This document shows, piece after piece, positions 36,573-47,080 of a stretch of DNA of 64,000 nt. Location: contig NHZP01000030.1 of assembly GCA_003313425.1 (NCBI GenBank), positions 186,001 to 250,000 on the forward strand, in the 5' to 3' direction. Each line of letters begins with the position of its first letter. Position 1 is the stretch's first letter. The translations under genes and the position numbers were made by a program. The notes beneath the pieces are model-generated. The model was not told where the DNA came from and did no database searches. It worked only from the letters and a program-made list of their open reading frames with translations. Source of the stretch: Pseudopyrenochaeta lycopersici. Taxonomy: Eukaryota > Ascomycota > Dothideomycetes > Pleosporales > Pseudopyrenochaetaceae.

Positions 36573-37786
36573 TTAATCGTCCCACTCCTCGTCCAAGTTG
36601 TCTATCAACCGGTTCTCGTCTTCGTTTCTCCGGCCCCTCCGTCCGTTGTCCTGACCGAGCGAAACGCGGCTGTACCCTCGGCGGGAGGGCATGAAGCGCG
36701 CACAGGACGAAGTGAGGATAATGAACATATCCTAACACAGTCATTAGACACTGATCTTCCTTCCTGGGCCCACTTGACTTCTAGATGAGGTACCTACCGA
36801 GAAGAAGTGCCATATTCCCGCCCACATGGCGTAGTTGGGCAATTGTCTCCACCCGCGCTGATGCATGACGGTGCGCTGGTAAACGCAACCACCCACGAAA
36901 TAGACCAACACAGCGATCATGGCAATGACACCAAACACGCCACCAGGGCCCAGCGCTTGGTTCTCTTGATGTACGCCACCACATGCAAATGGTGATCGAC
37001 CTTCAAAAATGTATGTGCAATCATCGACAGCCGCGACAAACGAGATTGACGACTTCGCCAGTGCGTCGCTTTCACATAGCAGCGATATGATGGTGGTTTT
37101 GCGGCGGGTGTTCTTCTCTTCCTTGTCTTTTGAGGGCTTCTTGTGCTTTGGCTTGTCCTCATCCTCGTCATCGTCGGGGTCCGTGATGATCTCGCGAGCT
37201 TCGTTGGGAAGGGAGACGGAGTCGAGGGAGCGCGAAGACTTTGAGGATGAGGAGGGGCATAATGAGCCGTCGGTGTAGTTGAGTATGAGTTTGCGACCGC
37301 GAAAGATGGGTTCAGTGTTCACGAGTCTGGAGGAGGGGGTCATGTCAGCAACCAAGCTTCAGTGTGTCCTGCTGCCTGCCACAACATATCTGGCTGAAGA
37401 TCTGATGCGCCACATTTCTCTGTGATGTTTGGGATGACTTACCCAATAGCCCATTGCTTACCCCCCTTCTCGTAGAAAGCGCTGACGTTCTTCCACAAGC
37501 TCTTATCCAAGTCCTGCACCTTATCAAGCTCCTCTACAACGGGTCCACAGAAGTTTACAGTAAAGTTGGCGCCGTAGTCGTATCCTCTTGCATGCCAGCT
37601 ACCCTCCTCACTTTCTTTCTTCTTCTTGTCGCCTTCTGCGGGCGGTAACCTCTGAAGCGGGTTCAGGTCGAAGAAGCGTTCGGAGGTGGGTGAGACGATT
37701 GTACACGGCTTGAGAGGTTTGTCCGAGGCGGCTGTCGCATACGGCGAGAGCAGCAGCAGCAAAGTAGAGAGCAGTAAAGATCTCAT
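36573..37786 (-). CDS. MRL1: Mannose-6-phosphate-receptor-like sorting protein
   Basis: Exon model: complement(join(36573..36731,36798..37326,37443..37786)), 343 aa. It starts with a signal peptide (MRSLLLSTLLLLLSPYATA). A lumenal MRH-like domain follows with Cys residues (CTIVSPT, NFCGPVVEEL, GSLCP, DCTYIFEGRSPFACGG). A Lys/Asp/Glu-rich insert (DPDDDEDEDKPKHKKPSKDK) lies inside this domain. One transmembrane helix (FGVIAMIAVLVYFVGGCVY) is followed by RTVMHQRGWRQLPNYAMW and a cytosolic tail ending NRLIDNLDEEWDD. That arrangement matches yeast Mrl1-type proteins, which cycle between Golgi and endosomes and help deliver vacuolar hydrolases. The third exon was recovered from splice sites and its typical acidic end. 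Confidence 0.86.
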
Positions 37787-38237
37787 GATTGTATGGGTTT
37801 TAAATGAGTGAAAGAAGGTGGCAGTCAAGACAAAGACCAGCTTAGATGATGGCCGCGTTGTCCTTCCTTCGCAACACGTTTGCCCCGAGCCGCCTTGCCG
37901 CGGCGGCGGCAGCGATCCTAAGTGGTAGCTGCAGGTCCATGTCGCTCCCACCCCGATATGGTTAGTTCCCGCTTGGCTCCATGTGCGCGTCATGACGGAT
38001 CGCGAGAATCCGAGACTGTTTCTTCTCGTCCCATTTTGCTCAGCCCCCCAGAAATTATATAAACGCCCGCTGTCTGTCGGTATTGATATTGAGCGGCGCG
38101 TTTGGATCGGTGAAGCAGAGACGTGGGAACTGCTGTGCGACACAAGACGCGAGAGAGCCCCTTTTCGAGAAATTGTTTGTTTGGGAAGGTATTCGAAGAG
38201 CCAGAGCTAGAAAGAGACGATTCTCAGGTCAGCAAAG
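37787..38237. promoter_or_regulatory. Divergent promoter region of MRL1-like gene and ERG24
   Basis: 451 bp between the two start codons. It contains a TATA box for the plus strand and a short GC-rich CGGCGGCGG stretch near 37.91 kb. Confidence 0.6.
38056..38063 (+). promoter_or_regulatory. TATA box of ERG24
   Basis: TATATAAA about 175 nt upstream of the ERG24 start codon. Spacing and sequence are typical; this supports the start at 38238. Confidence 0.55.
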
Positions 38238-39828
38238 ATGGCGCCGAAACGCAAAAGCGACCAACCGGCGAAGACCCTTGCTGAGGAGCCTCACGGATAT
38301 GAGTTCTTGGGACCGTAAGTCAGGCTACAACACTTTGCCAGTATGCACGCTGACCTTGTTTCTCAGTCCAGGAGCCTTTGTCATTTCATTTGGTCTTCCA
38401 GTCCTGGTTTATGTCTTCACTTTCTTGTGCAACGACATCTCAGGATGTCCAGCTCCTTCTCTGCTCCACCCTTACAGCCTCGATCTCGAGCAGCTGAAGA
38501 AGGAGGTAGGATGGACTGGTTTCTCTGGCCTGCTCAACACCCAAGCTTTCCTAGGGACGCTGGGCTACTATCTCCTCAGTCTGACGCTTTACGCATTTCT
38601 CCCAGCTGATAAGCCCGAGGGTGTTGAGCTTCGATCTGGTGGTCGGCTTAAGTACCGCTTCAATTGTATGTCAAGTCTTATGTGCATTACATAACAACGC
38701 TAATGAAGTGCAGCCTGGAACTCGGCCCTTTTCATCATGGCCATTCTTGGTGCAGGCACAGTTTCTCAGGGTGCTGAATTTCCTGTTTGGACTTTCATTA
38801 CTGATAATTACGTCGGCATCCTGACGAGCAACATTCTCATATCCTACTTCCTCGCCACTTACTGCTATGTGCGCTCCTTCTCCGTCAAGCACCCGAAGGA
38901 CCCCAGCAAGCGTGAGCTTGCTGCTGGCGGCCATACTGGCAACATGCTGTACGACTGGTTCATTGGCCGTGAGCTTAACCCTCGTGTCAACATCCCCATC
39001 TTTGGAGAAGTCGACATCAAAGCGTGGTGTGAGCTCCGCCCCGGAATGTTGGGCTGGATCATTATGGATCTTGCATTCATTATGAAGCAATATCGCAACT
39101 TCGGTCGCGTCACGGACTCGATCCTTCTGATCACCATTGCGCAGACAGTATACACTTTTGACGCGCTATATATGGAACCTGCAATCCTCACCACCATCGA
39201 CATTATCGCCGATGGCTTCGGCATGATGCTTTCCTTCGGCGATCTCGTCTGGGTGCCTTTCACATACAGCATTCAAGCGCGCTATCTGTCCGTTTACCCT
39301 GTCGACTTAGGGCTCAAGGGAGTAGCAGCAGTCCTTGCTGTACAGAGCGTGGGGTACTATATCTTCCGTGCCGTCAACAACGAGAAGAACCGCTTCCGCA
39401 CAAACCCTGAGGACCCGCGCGTCAAGCACTTGAAGTACATCGAGACTGCTGCCGGCTCCAAGCTCTTAGTTTCCGGGTGGTGGGGCACAGCGCGCCATAT
39501 CAACTACCTTGGTGACTGGTTTATGAGCTGGTCCTACGTCCTTCCGACCGCATTATCTGGCTACGTAATTCGCAACGTGGCGCAGCACCCGATTACGGCT
39601 GCTCAGTCTGATGCCTACCACTTCAGGAATACGTACGGTCAGTACGTTGTCCCGGATGGCGCCAAGGGTTGGGGAATGATCTTCACATACTTCTTCATGG
39701 TCTACTTTGCCATTCTGCTCATCCACCGTGAGCGCCGCGACGAAGAGAAGTGCCGTAGGAAGTATGGTAAAGACTGGGACCGGTATGTTGAGTTGGTGCC
39801 GTGGCGAATCATCCCAGGCATCTACTAG
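38238..39828 (+). CDS. ERG24: Delta(14)-sterol reductase
   Basis: Exon model: join(38238..38314,38367..38665,38714..39828), 496 aa. The enzyme reduces the C14=C15 double bond formed after lanosterol/eburicol 14-demethylation, with NADPH, in the ER membrane (ergosterol pathway; target of morpholine fungicides). Evidence: many transmembrane helices, the family segments NMLYDWFIGRELNPRV, WCELRPGMLGWII, and the sterol reductase signature LLVSGWWGTARHINYLGDW. The end HRERRDEEKCRRKYGKDWDR followed by PWRIIPGIY is the usual family C-terminus. Length fits fungal ERG24. The N-terminal MAPKRKSDQ is a short basic cytosolic start. Ergosterol genes in fungi are commonly under sterol-sensing regulators; no specific site is claimed here. 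Confidence 0.96.
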
Positions 39829-39865
39829 GTGCTAAGCCAGCTTCAAGAGGTGGAGATTAATTGGG

Positions 39866-40160
39866 TGCAACGCTATCGGATCTGACTGGATCGGATTGAA
39901 GACGTGCATCCCCAGATAACGGAGAAGGAAGGTGCAATGCTACCGCAAGTCGGTCGAAGACATGCATCTGTTATATTTTTATTGCGTATGTTTCTTTCTA
40001 TACCATGTTTAGTGATGGCATGCTACCGCTCGGTCGGTTGAAGACATACATCAAGGAAAAACGGACGGGAACGATGCAACGCTATCGCTGCGGCGATTGA
40101 AGACGTTCATCAGAATGACTGGTGTAGCGCTATCGCGTACTGCGATTGAAGACGAACATC
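39866..40160 (+). repeat. Five degenerate copies of a ~37-45-nt element after ERG24
   Basis: Copies at 39866-39910, 39933-39968, 40017-40052, 40075-40111 and 40123-40160. Each begins with a TGCAACGCTATCGC-like block, has a variable middle, and ends with TTGAAGACnTnCATC (copy 2: TCGAAGACATGCATC). Start-to-start distances shorten from 67-84 nt to 58 and 48 nt. A sixth, worn copy may follow near 40180-40192 (CAGCGATTTGAGAC). The array begins about 38 nt after the ERG24 stop, so it probably lies in the 3' UTR or terminator. The flanks do not repeat. The spacing is too irregular for a simple minisatellite. Function unknown. Confidence 0.7.
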
Positions 40161-41362
40161 AAGATAGTTAATGTATAGTGTCAGCGATTTGAGACTTTAT
40201 GGATTCCTGGTGTACCTGCTTCTATCATCACAGTATTGCAACTGACTAGACGGCGAAGACGATGCCAGAGGAACTATACAAGCTTATAACCTTTCTAAAT
40301 GGCATGTTAGCAGCTAGCTTACCAAGCCCAAGTCTGAGGTAATTTGGATGGCACTGTCTTGTTGCTATTAAATTCTAAGCGGATTGACGAAAGGGGAAAT
40401 TGAATTGAGTTTGAAACGTCGAGTCAGTCAGTATTGTTCTGTTGATATTGATATTAAGATGTGTACAATGTATGTAAAGGTGCTATAGTGCCTGCCTTAG
40501 CATTATGGAAGTCAAGGGTCCATAGTATGCTGTTAAGCACTTAGAACTTCGAGCTATGCAATTCGCCGTGAAGTTATCCGGCCTCATCCCAACAGTAGAC
40601 GCACGACATGCACAACGTGGTAACGACGACATCATAAGCCTAGCCACAGCATCTCGACTGGCCAGAAGTCGCTGCGGAGTATGGGGCTTCCAATCACGGA
40701 CGAGGCGATGGAAAATTCGCAGTCCGGGTGCTTTGCCGCGCTAGATTGTTGGCCCGAGCAGGGCTCACCCCCCGAGATTACCCGACTCAAAAGGCGCTTG
40801 GCGGGCCCTGTCAGAGGCTACGAAAAGGAGAGTCTTTGGGAAGATGCACCGGCTCAGGCTGGAAACGGCATCTGAACACTTGGACAGACCCACATTGTTC
40901 TTTGGGGTTGAATTGAGTGTGCTGTGGCGCCTGCCAGAGAGCAGTGCGTGCGGGTGCGCCAAAAGATACCCGATGTCTGGCTGCTACGGCAACGGTTATG
41001 GACGCCGCATTGAGTTTGGAGAAGGGAGAGTTGCGCAATCATGTGTAGCCAGAGAGGAATCGCCGGATAATAGCTGTCTATAGGTTGGAAATCATCATGA
41101 GCAATTATGGACGTTCTTGGAATGGCATTGTCAAGACCTGTCACTACCCCAATCCGCATCTCCGAGGCCTCGACGAGGGAGCTTTCGGGACAGCGGGCAA
41201 CGATACTAGCACGTGACGGGCCTAGCGCGCTTTGGCCAAGTTCCGCAAATTTCTGTCGCAGCTTCCCGTACAAATACCTCTCAGCTTCTTCAACGCAGAA
41301 AACCTGCATCTCCAACTCCTCCTAATCAACCCTATCTCCCCTCCTTGCGTCAATTCGTCAAG
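40161..41362. other. Intergenic, promoter of the ADP/ATP carrier gene at the right
   Basis: No gene recognised in 40.2-41.2 kb. The last 80 nt before 41363 are pyrimidine-rich (CTTCTTCAACGCAG, CTCCAACTCCTCC), typical of a leader of a highly expressed fungal gene. Confidence 0.5.
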
Positions 41363-42760
41363 ATGGCCGCACAACAGGATAAAAGCTTCATGGGCATGCC
41401 CGTAAGTTGCCCCATTTATCAGCGCAGCCAGCTGTCCCGTCCGGACGAGCGTGCAGCCAGCAACGAGTGCGGATCCATCTCAATGGCATCGATCGAACCT
41501 TCCTTGGCGGGACGACGATGCCACGAGATGGGCCTGCCGTTGCCGGAGATGCGCGTGTTGGCTGGATGTGTAGCTGACAGACGTGCGTCGGTTTGCTGTA
41601 ACGTGTGCTAACGACAATTTCAGGGCTTCGTGGTGGACTTCTTGAGTACGTCCCGTCATGCAAAGCATTTTCCATCACTTTCAGGTGCCAATGGCATCCG
41701 GGGGTGATGCGAAGGCTTCCGGCAGAAAATTGTCGCCTTGCGCAGCTACTGACTCGTTATCTATAGTGGGTGGTGTCTCCGCCGCCGTCTCGAAGACCGC
41801 TGCCGCCCCCATCGAGCGTGTCAAGCTCCTCATCCAGAACCAGGTACGATATGCCCGCCTCCATCCTTCACCGCCAGAACTTCACTAACGGCCCTCCAGG
41901 ATGAGATGCTTAAGTCCGGCCGTCTCGACCGCAAGTACGACGGTATCGTCGAGTGCTTCAGCAGGACAGCCAAGAACGAGGGTGTCCTCTCCCTCTGGCG
42001 TGGTAACACCGCCAACGTCATCCGTTACTTCCCTACCCAGGCCCTGAACTTCGCTTTCCGCGACACCTACAAGTCCATGTTCGCCTACAAGAAGGAGCGT
42101 GATGGTTACGCCAAGTGGATGGCCGGTAACTTGGCCTCCGGTGGTGTAAGTGGACACAGACCCTATCATGCCTACCGCAATCGCTAACAACCACAGGCTG
42201 CTGGTGCCACTTCCCTCCTCTTCGTCTACTCGCTCGATTACGCCCGTACCCGTCTTGCCAACGACGCTAAGTCCGCCAAGAAGGGTGGCGAGCGTCAGTT
42301 CAACGGCCTCGTAGACGTCTACAAGAAGACCCTTGCCTCTGACGGTATTGGCGGTCTTTACCGTGGTTTCATGCCCTCCGTTGCTGGTATCGTCGTCTAC
42401 CGTGGTCTGTACTTCGGTATGTACGACTCGATCAAGCCTGTCCTCCTCACCGGTGCCCTCGAGGGCAACTTCCTCGCTTCCTTCGCTCTCGGCTGGGCTG
42501 TCACCACTGGTGCCGGTATCGCTTCCTACCCTCTCGACACCATCCGTCGTCGTATGATGATGACCTCCGGTGAGGCCGTCAAGTACAAGGGTACCATGGA
42601 TGCTGCCCGCCAGATCATCGCCGCCGAGGGTGTCAAGTCTCTCTTCAAGGGTGCTGGTGCCAACATTCTCCGTGGTGTTGCCGGTGCTGGTGTCCTGTCC
42701 ATCTACGACCAGGCCCAGCTCATCATGTTCGGCAAGAAGTTCAAGGGTGGATCTGGTTAA
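41363..42760 (+). CDS. AAC: Mitochondrial ADP/ATP carrier
   Basis: Exon model: join(41363..41401,41624..41645,41767..41843,41900..42145,42197..42760), 315 aa, including a 22-nt exon. It exchanges ADP and ATP across the inner mitochondrial membrane. Evidence: three mitochondrial carrier repeats with signature Pro-x-Asp/Glu-x-x-Arg/Lys motifs ([15 protein letters not shown], a Ser-variant [12 protein letters not shown] in repeat two, [15 protein letters not shown] in repeat three). The RRRMMM hexapeptide is diagnostic for ADP/ATP carriers. Strong codon bias towards C/G-ending codons fits high expression. The 5' introns are long relative to the exons (222 and 121 nt), common for this gene in filamentous fungi. 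Confidence 0.97.
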
Positions 42761-43229
42761 GCGCCTTCCTTCCTCTTCGATACCCCAACCTGAGTTTATG
42801 TGGTGGAGGCAGCTAATAGTTGCGTCATGAGGGGATGAGGTGCGTGTGGCGGTACACTGGATAGAGCAATAACAAGCCCGCCGGGCAGAAGGTTGTTCTT
42901 GGTAACGAAAAGCACGCCCCGGTGGTAAAACACCTTGTACTTTACATTGCCGGTTCTGTCTCCTTCCCTCACAGCACCCTGTATTACACACGTCATATCC
43001 GGCTTGCATTGCTTTGTCTGTTTACCCCTTTCCTAGCTGTATGTTCCTCTTTCCATCGCTTTGGTGCTCTGGGGAAAATAGTGGTCTATAGAAAGTTTTT
43101 GGGTTCTTTTGTATATTGCTATTTGATTGCTCCACCCGTGATGTTGTGTCCGCCTTGAGGATCCCCACCAGCTTTTATGCAATTAGCGTAGTGGGTGGAG
43201 ATTTGAATATTGACCCTGACCTCCTGTCA
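42761..43229. other. 3' flank between convergent genes
   Basis: Probable 3' UTRs of the carrier gene and of the minus-strand gene; no gene seen. Confidence 0.5.
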
Positions 43230-43928
43230 TCACTTGTTCCTAACCGCCCTCCACGCCGCCTCCTCGCCCTTCTTTAACGCTTCCCCCGCCTTAGTCAACA
43301 CATTCCAAGCCGCAGCCCCAACACCCTCTGTACTTCTACTCTCAGCATTATCACTTGATCCTCCTGGCACGCCAATTCCTCCCCCAGCAGTATACAGCGC
43401 ATTATCAGGCGCTTGCACATAGCCCGGGGGGTGCTCGAGACTTGACCTTGTGGGTGCAGCGCCCTGTGAATCCGATGTTTGGAACGGCGATGCTGCAGGC
43501 CCGTAGTTGAGTGTCGTAGGGCCAGGCTTCGACGCCGTCGTACTCGTCGTCGTGCTCCTGCCTGCGAGCGCAGAGTCCGAGGGAGGCGGCTGTGTGAATT
43601 GCGGTGGTGGTCCACCGAGTCGAGTCTCCGTCGTTACGACAGTTGCCGTGGGCCCAGGCTGCGGTGGTGCTGGAGACGAGGAAGAGGATGATGCCGAGAC
43701 ATTGTAGCCGTGTGTTTGTGCTGTTGGAGCAGCGGGCCGGGCGCCTGGCTGTGGTGCTGGAGGGTCCGATGAGGTTGCCGTGGTTGTCGCGGGCGCGTAG
43801 CCGGGTGTTGTGCGTGTTGGAGGCGGGTTCTGCGGGTCCGACGATGCGGTGGAGGGGGTGACGCCGTCGGGTTTTGCGGCCGTCGTGGGCGCGATGGGAG
43901 CGTCTCTGTGGATGGGGATGGGCGGCAT
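43230..43928 (-). CDS. Pro/Ser/Thr-rich protein, 232 aa
   Basis: Single exon with ATG at 43928 (MPPIPIHRDAPIAPTTAAKP). The first ~190 residues are low-complexity Pro, Thr, Ser and Ala, with repeats of PPAPQPG-like segments. A short amphipathic helix at the C-terminus, AAWNVLTKAGEALKKGEEAA, followed by WRAVRNK, is the most conserved-looking part. No signal peptide and no membrane segment. The opposite strand and the other minus frames are also open because of composition; I chose this frame for its start, its clean C-terminal helix and its stop. Function unknown. Confidence 0.68.
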   Translation of the reverse strand: MPPIPIHRDAPIAPTTAAKPDGVTPSTASSDPQNPPPTRTTPGYAPATTTATSSDPPAPQPGARPAAPTAQTHGYNVSASSSSSSPAPPQPGPTATVVTTETRLGGPPPQFTQPPPSDSALAGRSTTTSTTASKPGPTTLNYGPAASPFQTSDSQGAAPTRSSLEHPPGYVQAPDNALYTAGGGIGVPGGSSDNAESRSTEGVGAAAWNVLTKAGEALKKGEEAAWRAVRNK

Positions 43929-45581
43929 TGTGCGTGCTCAATATGTGGTTTGTTGTTGGAGATGGCGGACTGTTTGATGGCGAAATGTATCTTGTACCCA
44001 ATACGAATTATTTGAGTCCAGAAATGAGGTAAGACGGTCTTTTAGAATAGAAGTGTATGGGGATCTTGTACTACGGTTTGTTGCTGCCTATTGCAATCTG
44101 TCTTGCTGTCCTTTTCGTCGCGTCCTTTGAGAGGTAGTTACTGGTTTGGGCGATGATGTCACTTGGTTGGCGCTACACGCTAGGACTTAATTACTACTTT
44201 GTGTGATATTGATAGTTGCTATGAACTCCTTCACACTACAAGAATTGTGGATCTCAAGTCATGGCATCTTGTGCATCTACTTGTCCTTCGCCCCTGATCC
44301 TGCGTCTTCCTTGCTCGAAATTGTTACACGCCAACTGAGCATCGCCATATCATAGGGTACGCACTTTGAGAATGATGTTCTGCATGTTACTTCGAAGTTC
44401 AAGTAGTTAAGGAGAATGTAGGAAGGGTTATGCTAATTTGAACAGTGGTTTGATATTTATTCAGTTCTGCTGCAGGCTGCATGATGCATCCTACGGATTG
44501 CCGCAATATACTGAACTCCACATTGCACAATGGCACGCATGAACTTGGCAGCATACCAGACTCCCCTTTCTAAATCTCGATGTTCACCGCCATGAGCTGT
44601 GGCTGTGTCGAGTCGCGGTGAACGGTTGTTCGGCGCAGTCGAAATAACGCCCAGAGGACCAAGGAAAGCTTCTTCTCAGGATCTATGCGCAAGCAAACTC
44701 TCCCAGCCCTGAAGTTCCGCTTTGTCGACTTTCAATCGCTTTTTGCATGTTGATACCGGCTTCTTTACCGACTGGGCCCCCTTTTAAATGCATGCTGGAC
44801 AGAACAGAAGTTCCAGTTATACTTCCTGTAAGATGAGGCTGACGCGGTATTGAGGATGGCCTCCTAGAACATCAACGTCGGTGAGGTGTACGTACGCACA
44901 TACGCATATCTTCATTCCAGGATGCTCGAGCCATGGTATAGGAAGGTCTACACTTGTTGCTAGGTTATGCGCCGGTTGCTTCGCTTAGAGTCACTTTTAG
45001 TATCACTCAACACTAAGCTGCGTTGGACTATCAAGCAGCTCCTGAAGAGCACTCGTGTGTTCTCCTGTCCGGATACGTCCACAAGCGCTAGGAATAATTG
45101 CAGTTGGCCGCATTTCCACATCGCCAAGGATTGAATCGCATGTCAGCCCTGTCTTCCGCCGCTAGTCAGCCGTTAAAGGCATTTCTTCCCGATTCACGAT
45201 CGAACGCGCTATAGCTCCCTCAATTTCAATATTACCAATTTCAGGTACTACAATGTTTCGAAACGGTTCCATTGGTACTTTGCCGCCCAATAAGTGGGTC
45301 GAACAAGCTGGATTTGGCTAGCCGTTTCAAACACGTTCCTTCCGCTATGCCATCAAGCGGACCTTTGACATCCTCTGATTTGCTTGTTTCTCGCTACTCG
45401 GTAAGAGAGGCAGAATATCACGAGCTTGACGTGTTGGTCCCGCCGTTTTGACCAAATTAAGACATGTCCCGCTGGTGTGATCATGGTTGAAACACGGTCC
45501 TCACCGCGCTTATTCTTGTGGGTCTCGAACTGGAGACTGGAAGAAACATGGACTAGCCGGCTATCGGATGGGAGGCATTGT
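43929..45581. other. Gene-free stretch
   Basis: About 1.65 kb with no supported gene; the left end is the promoter of the minus-strand gene and the right end that of the pectate lyase gene. Confidence 0.5.
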
Positions 45582-45589
45582 ATATAAGG
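45582..45589 (+). promoter_or_regulatory. TATA box of the pectate lyase gene
   Basis: TATATAAG 131 nt upstream of the start codon, followed by a CT-rich leader (TTCTTCTCC, TTCTTCCCCC) just before the ATG; typical of an inducible secreted-enzyme gene. Confidence 0.55.
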
Positions 45590-45712
45590 GCTTCTGTGAC
45601 TTCAGGTTGCTTTCTTCTCCAGCCCAGTCTCTTCCATTCATTTCTTCCCCCAGACTCCAGTCCCTCGCTTATTCTTCATTCATTCTTTTCAAATTCATCG
45701 ACACTCTCCAAT

Positions 45713-46753
45713 ATGAAGTTCTCCGTTATGTCTCTCGGCCTCATGGCCGCCTCCGCTCTGGCAGCACCCATGCCCTCCATGATCAATGTCAAGCGTGCTG
45801 GTCTCGCTAACGGTTCTGCCTCGCTCGAGGACGTTGCCACGATCGGTTTTGCGACCCAAAATGGTGGTACCTCTGGTGGAAAGGGCGGCAAGACTGTCGA
45901 AGTTGCTTCGCTTAGCGAGCTGACCAGCGCCGTCAAGGGTGATGACGCTGCCATCGTCCTCATCACCGGTCCTATCAAGGGCAGCGGTGAAAATGTCAAG
46001 ATCGGCTCAAACAAGAGTGTTATCGGCAAGGACTCTTCAGTTGGTACGTGAACTGATCAGCACATGTGCAAAGATACAGTCCTAACTTTGTGGCCTCCAG
46101 TTCTCACTGACTTCACCCTTACCGTTAAGGACGTCAAGAACGTCATTATCCGTAACTTGGCAATGGAGAAGGTTGTTGGTGGTGATGCTATTGCTATCCA
46201 ACTCGCCCAGAACGTCTGGGTTGACCACGTCGATCTCTCCTCCGACATGGAGCACGACAAGGACTACTACGACGGTCTCCTTGATGTTACCCACGCCGCA
46301 GACTACGTCACCATCTCCAACACCTACTTCCACGACCACTGGAAGTGCTCGCTCGTTGGCCACTCCGACTCCAACGGCTCCGAGGACAAGGGCCATCTCA
46401 CTGTCACCTACGCTCTTAACTACTGGAAGAACATCAACTCCCGTGGCCCATCTTTCCGCTTCGGTACCGGCCATCTGTTCAACAACTACTACGAGAACGT
46501 TTCTGATGGCATCAACACACGCCAGGGTGCCCAGCTCCTCGTCCAGAACAACGTCTTCTCTGGATCGAAGAAGGCTCTCTACTCCACCAACTCTGGTTTC
46601 GCCGTCGAGTCCGGCAACGACTTCGGTGATGCTAAGAACACTGCCGAGAAGGGTACTCTTACCAAGGCCCCATACGAGGTCGCCAACCTGCTCGAGGCTT
46701 CAGCTGTCAAGGCTGCTGTTGTCGGCACCGCTGGTGCCACCCTCAAGTTTTAA
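45713..46753 (+). CDS. Secreted pectate lyase, polysaccharide lyase family 1
   Basis: Exon model: join(45713..46043,46101..46753), 327 aa. Signal peptide MKFSVMSLGLMAASALAAP. The parallel beta-helix PL1 family is shown by IRNLAMEKVVGGDAIAIQ, the WVDHVDLSSD segment, TYFHDHWKCSLVGHSDS, and the RGPSFRFGTGHLFNNYYEN segment with the catalytic Arg of the RxPxxR motif. The enzyme cleaves de-esterified homogalacturonan by calcium-dependent beta-elimination and is exported for plant cell-wall breakdown. This suggests a plant-associated life style. Codon bias is strong. The final exon ends with a short VVGTAGATLKF strand, usual for this family. Confidence 0.95.
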
Positions 46754-47080
46754 GCAGTCAGTCATGACTCACTTCGTGGATGTGTCGAATATGAATGAAA
46801 AGGGGTTTGTAAGGGGGTTTTAAGGCTTCAGATGTAAATACTTCGAGCCGAATTCTTGTATATATCTACGCTGGACGGACGATCTTTTGGAAATGCAATG
46901 CTGCAATAGCAACATTTTCCTCTTCACACCTGGCTTTATTGTCACTCTCGGTATCTGTTCGTCATTTAAGTGATGTCTTGCTAGCTAACTTCTCTGTCCG
47001 GCAGACCCAGGATGATAGCTATTTACTCTCCCTCTTCCAAAGAAATCATCGAATTATAAAATACTGCCGATAAGCCGGAG
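46754..47080. other. Intergenic between convergent genes
   Basis: 3' flanks of the pectate lyase and NLR-like genes; nothing else seen. Confidence 0.5.

Noticed and set aside
39866..40160. CRISPR-like array
   Set aside because: The copies are degenerate, unevenly spaced and within a fungal gene's 3' flank; there are no identical repeats with unique spacers.
41885..43009. 374-codon minus-strand frame over the ADP/ATP carrier gene
   Set aside because: It is the antisense shadow of a highly biased gene (C-ending codons leave the other strand open) and has no recognisable domain.
43405..44001. 198-codon minus-strand frame in a second frame of the Pro-rich gene
   Set aside because: No fit start or domain; overlaps the frame at 43230-43928, which has a better start and a structured C-terminus.
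46082..46823. Long frames on both strands over the pectate lyase exon (46082-46474 minus, 46173-46823 plus)
   Set aside because: Composition shadows of the real PL1 exon; Thr/Ser- or Val/Gly-rich without any motif.
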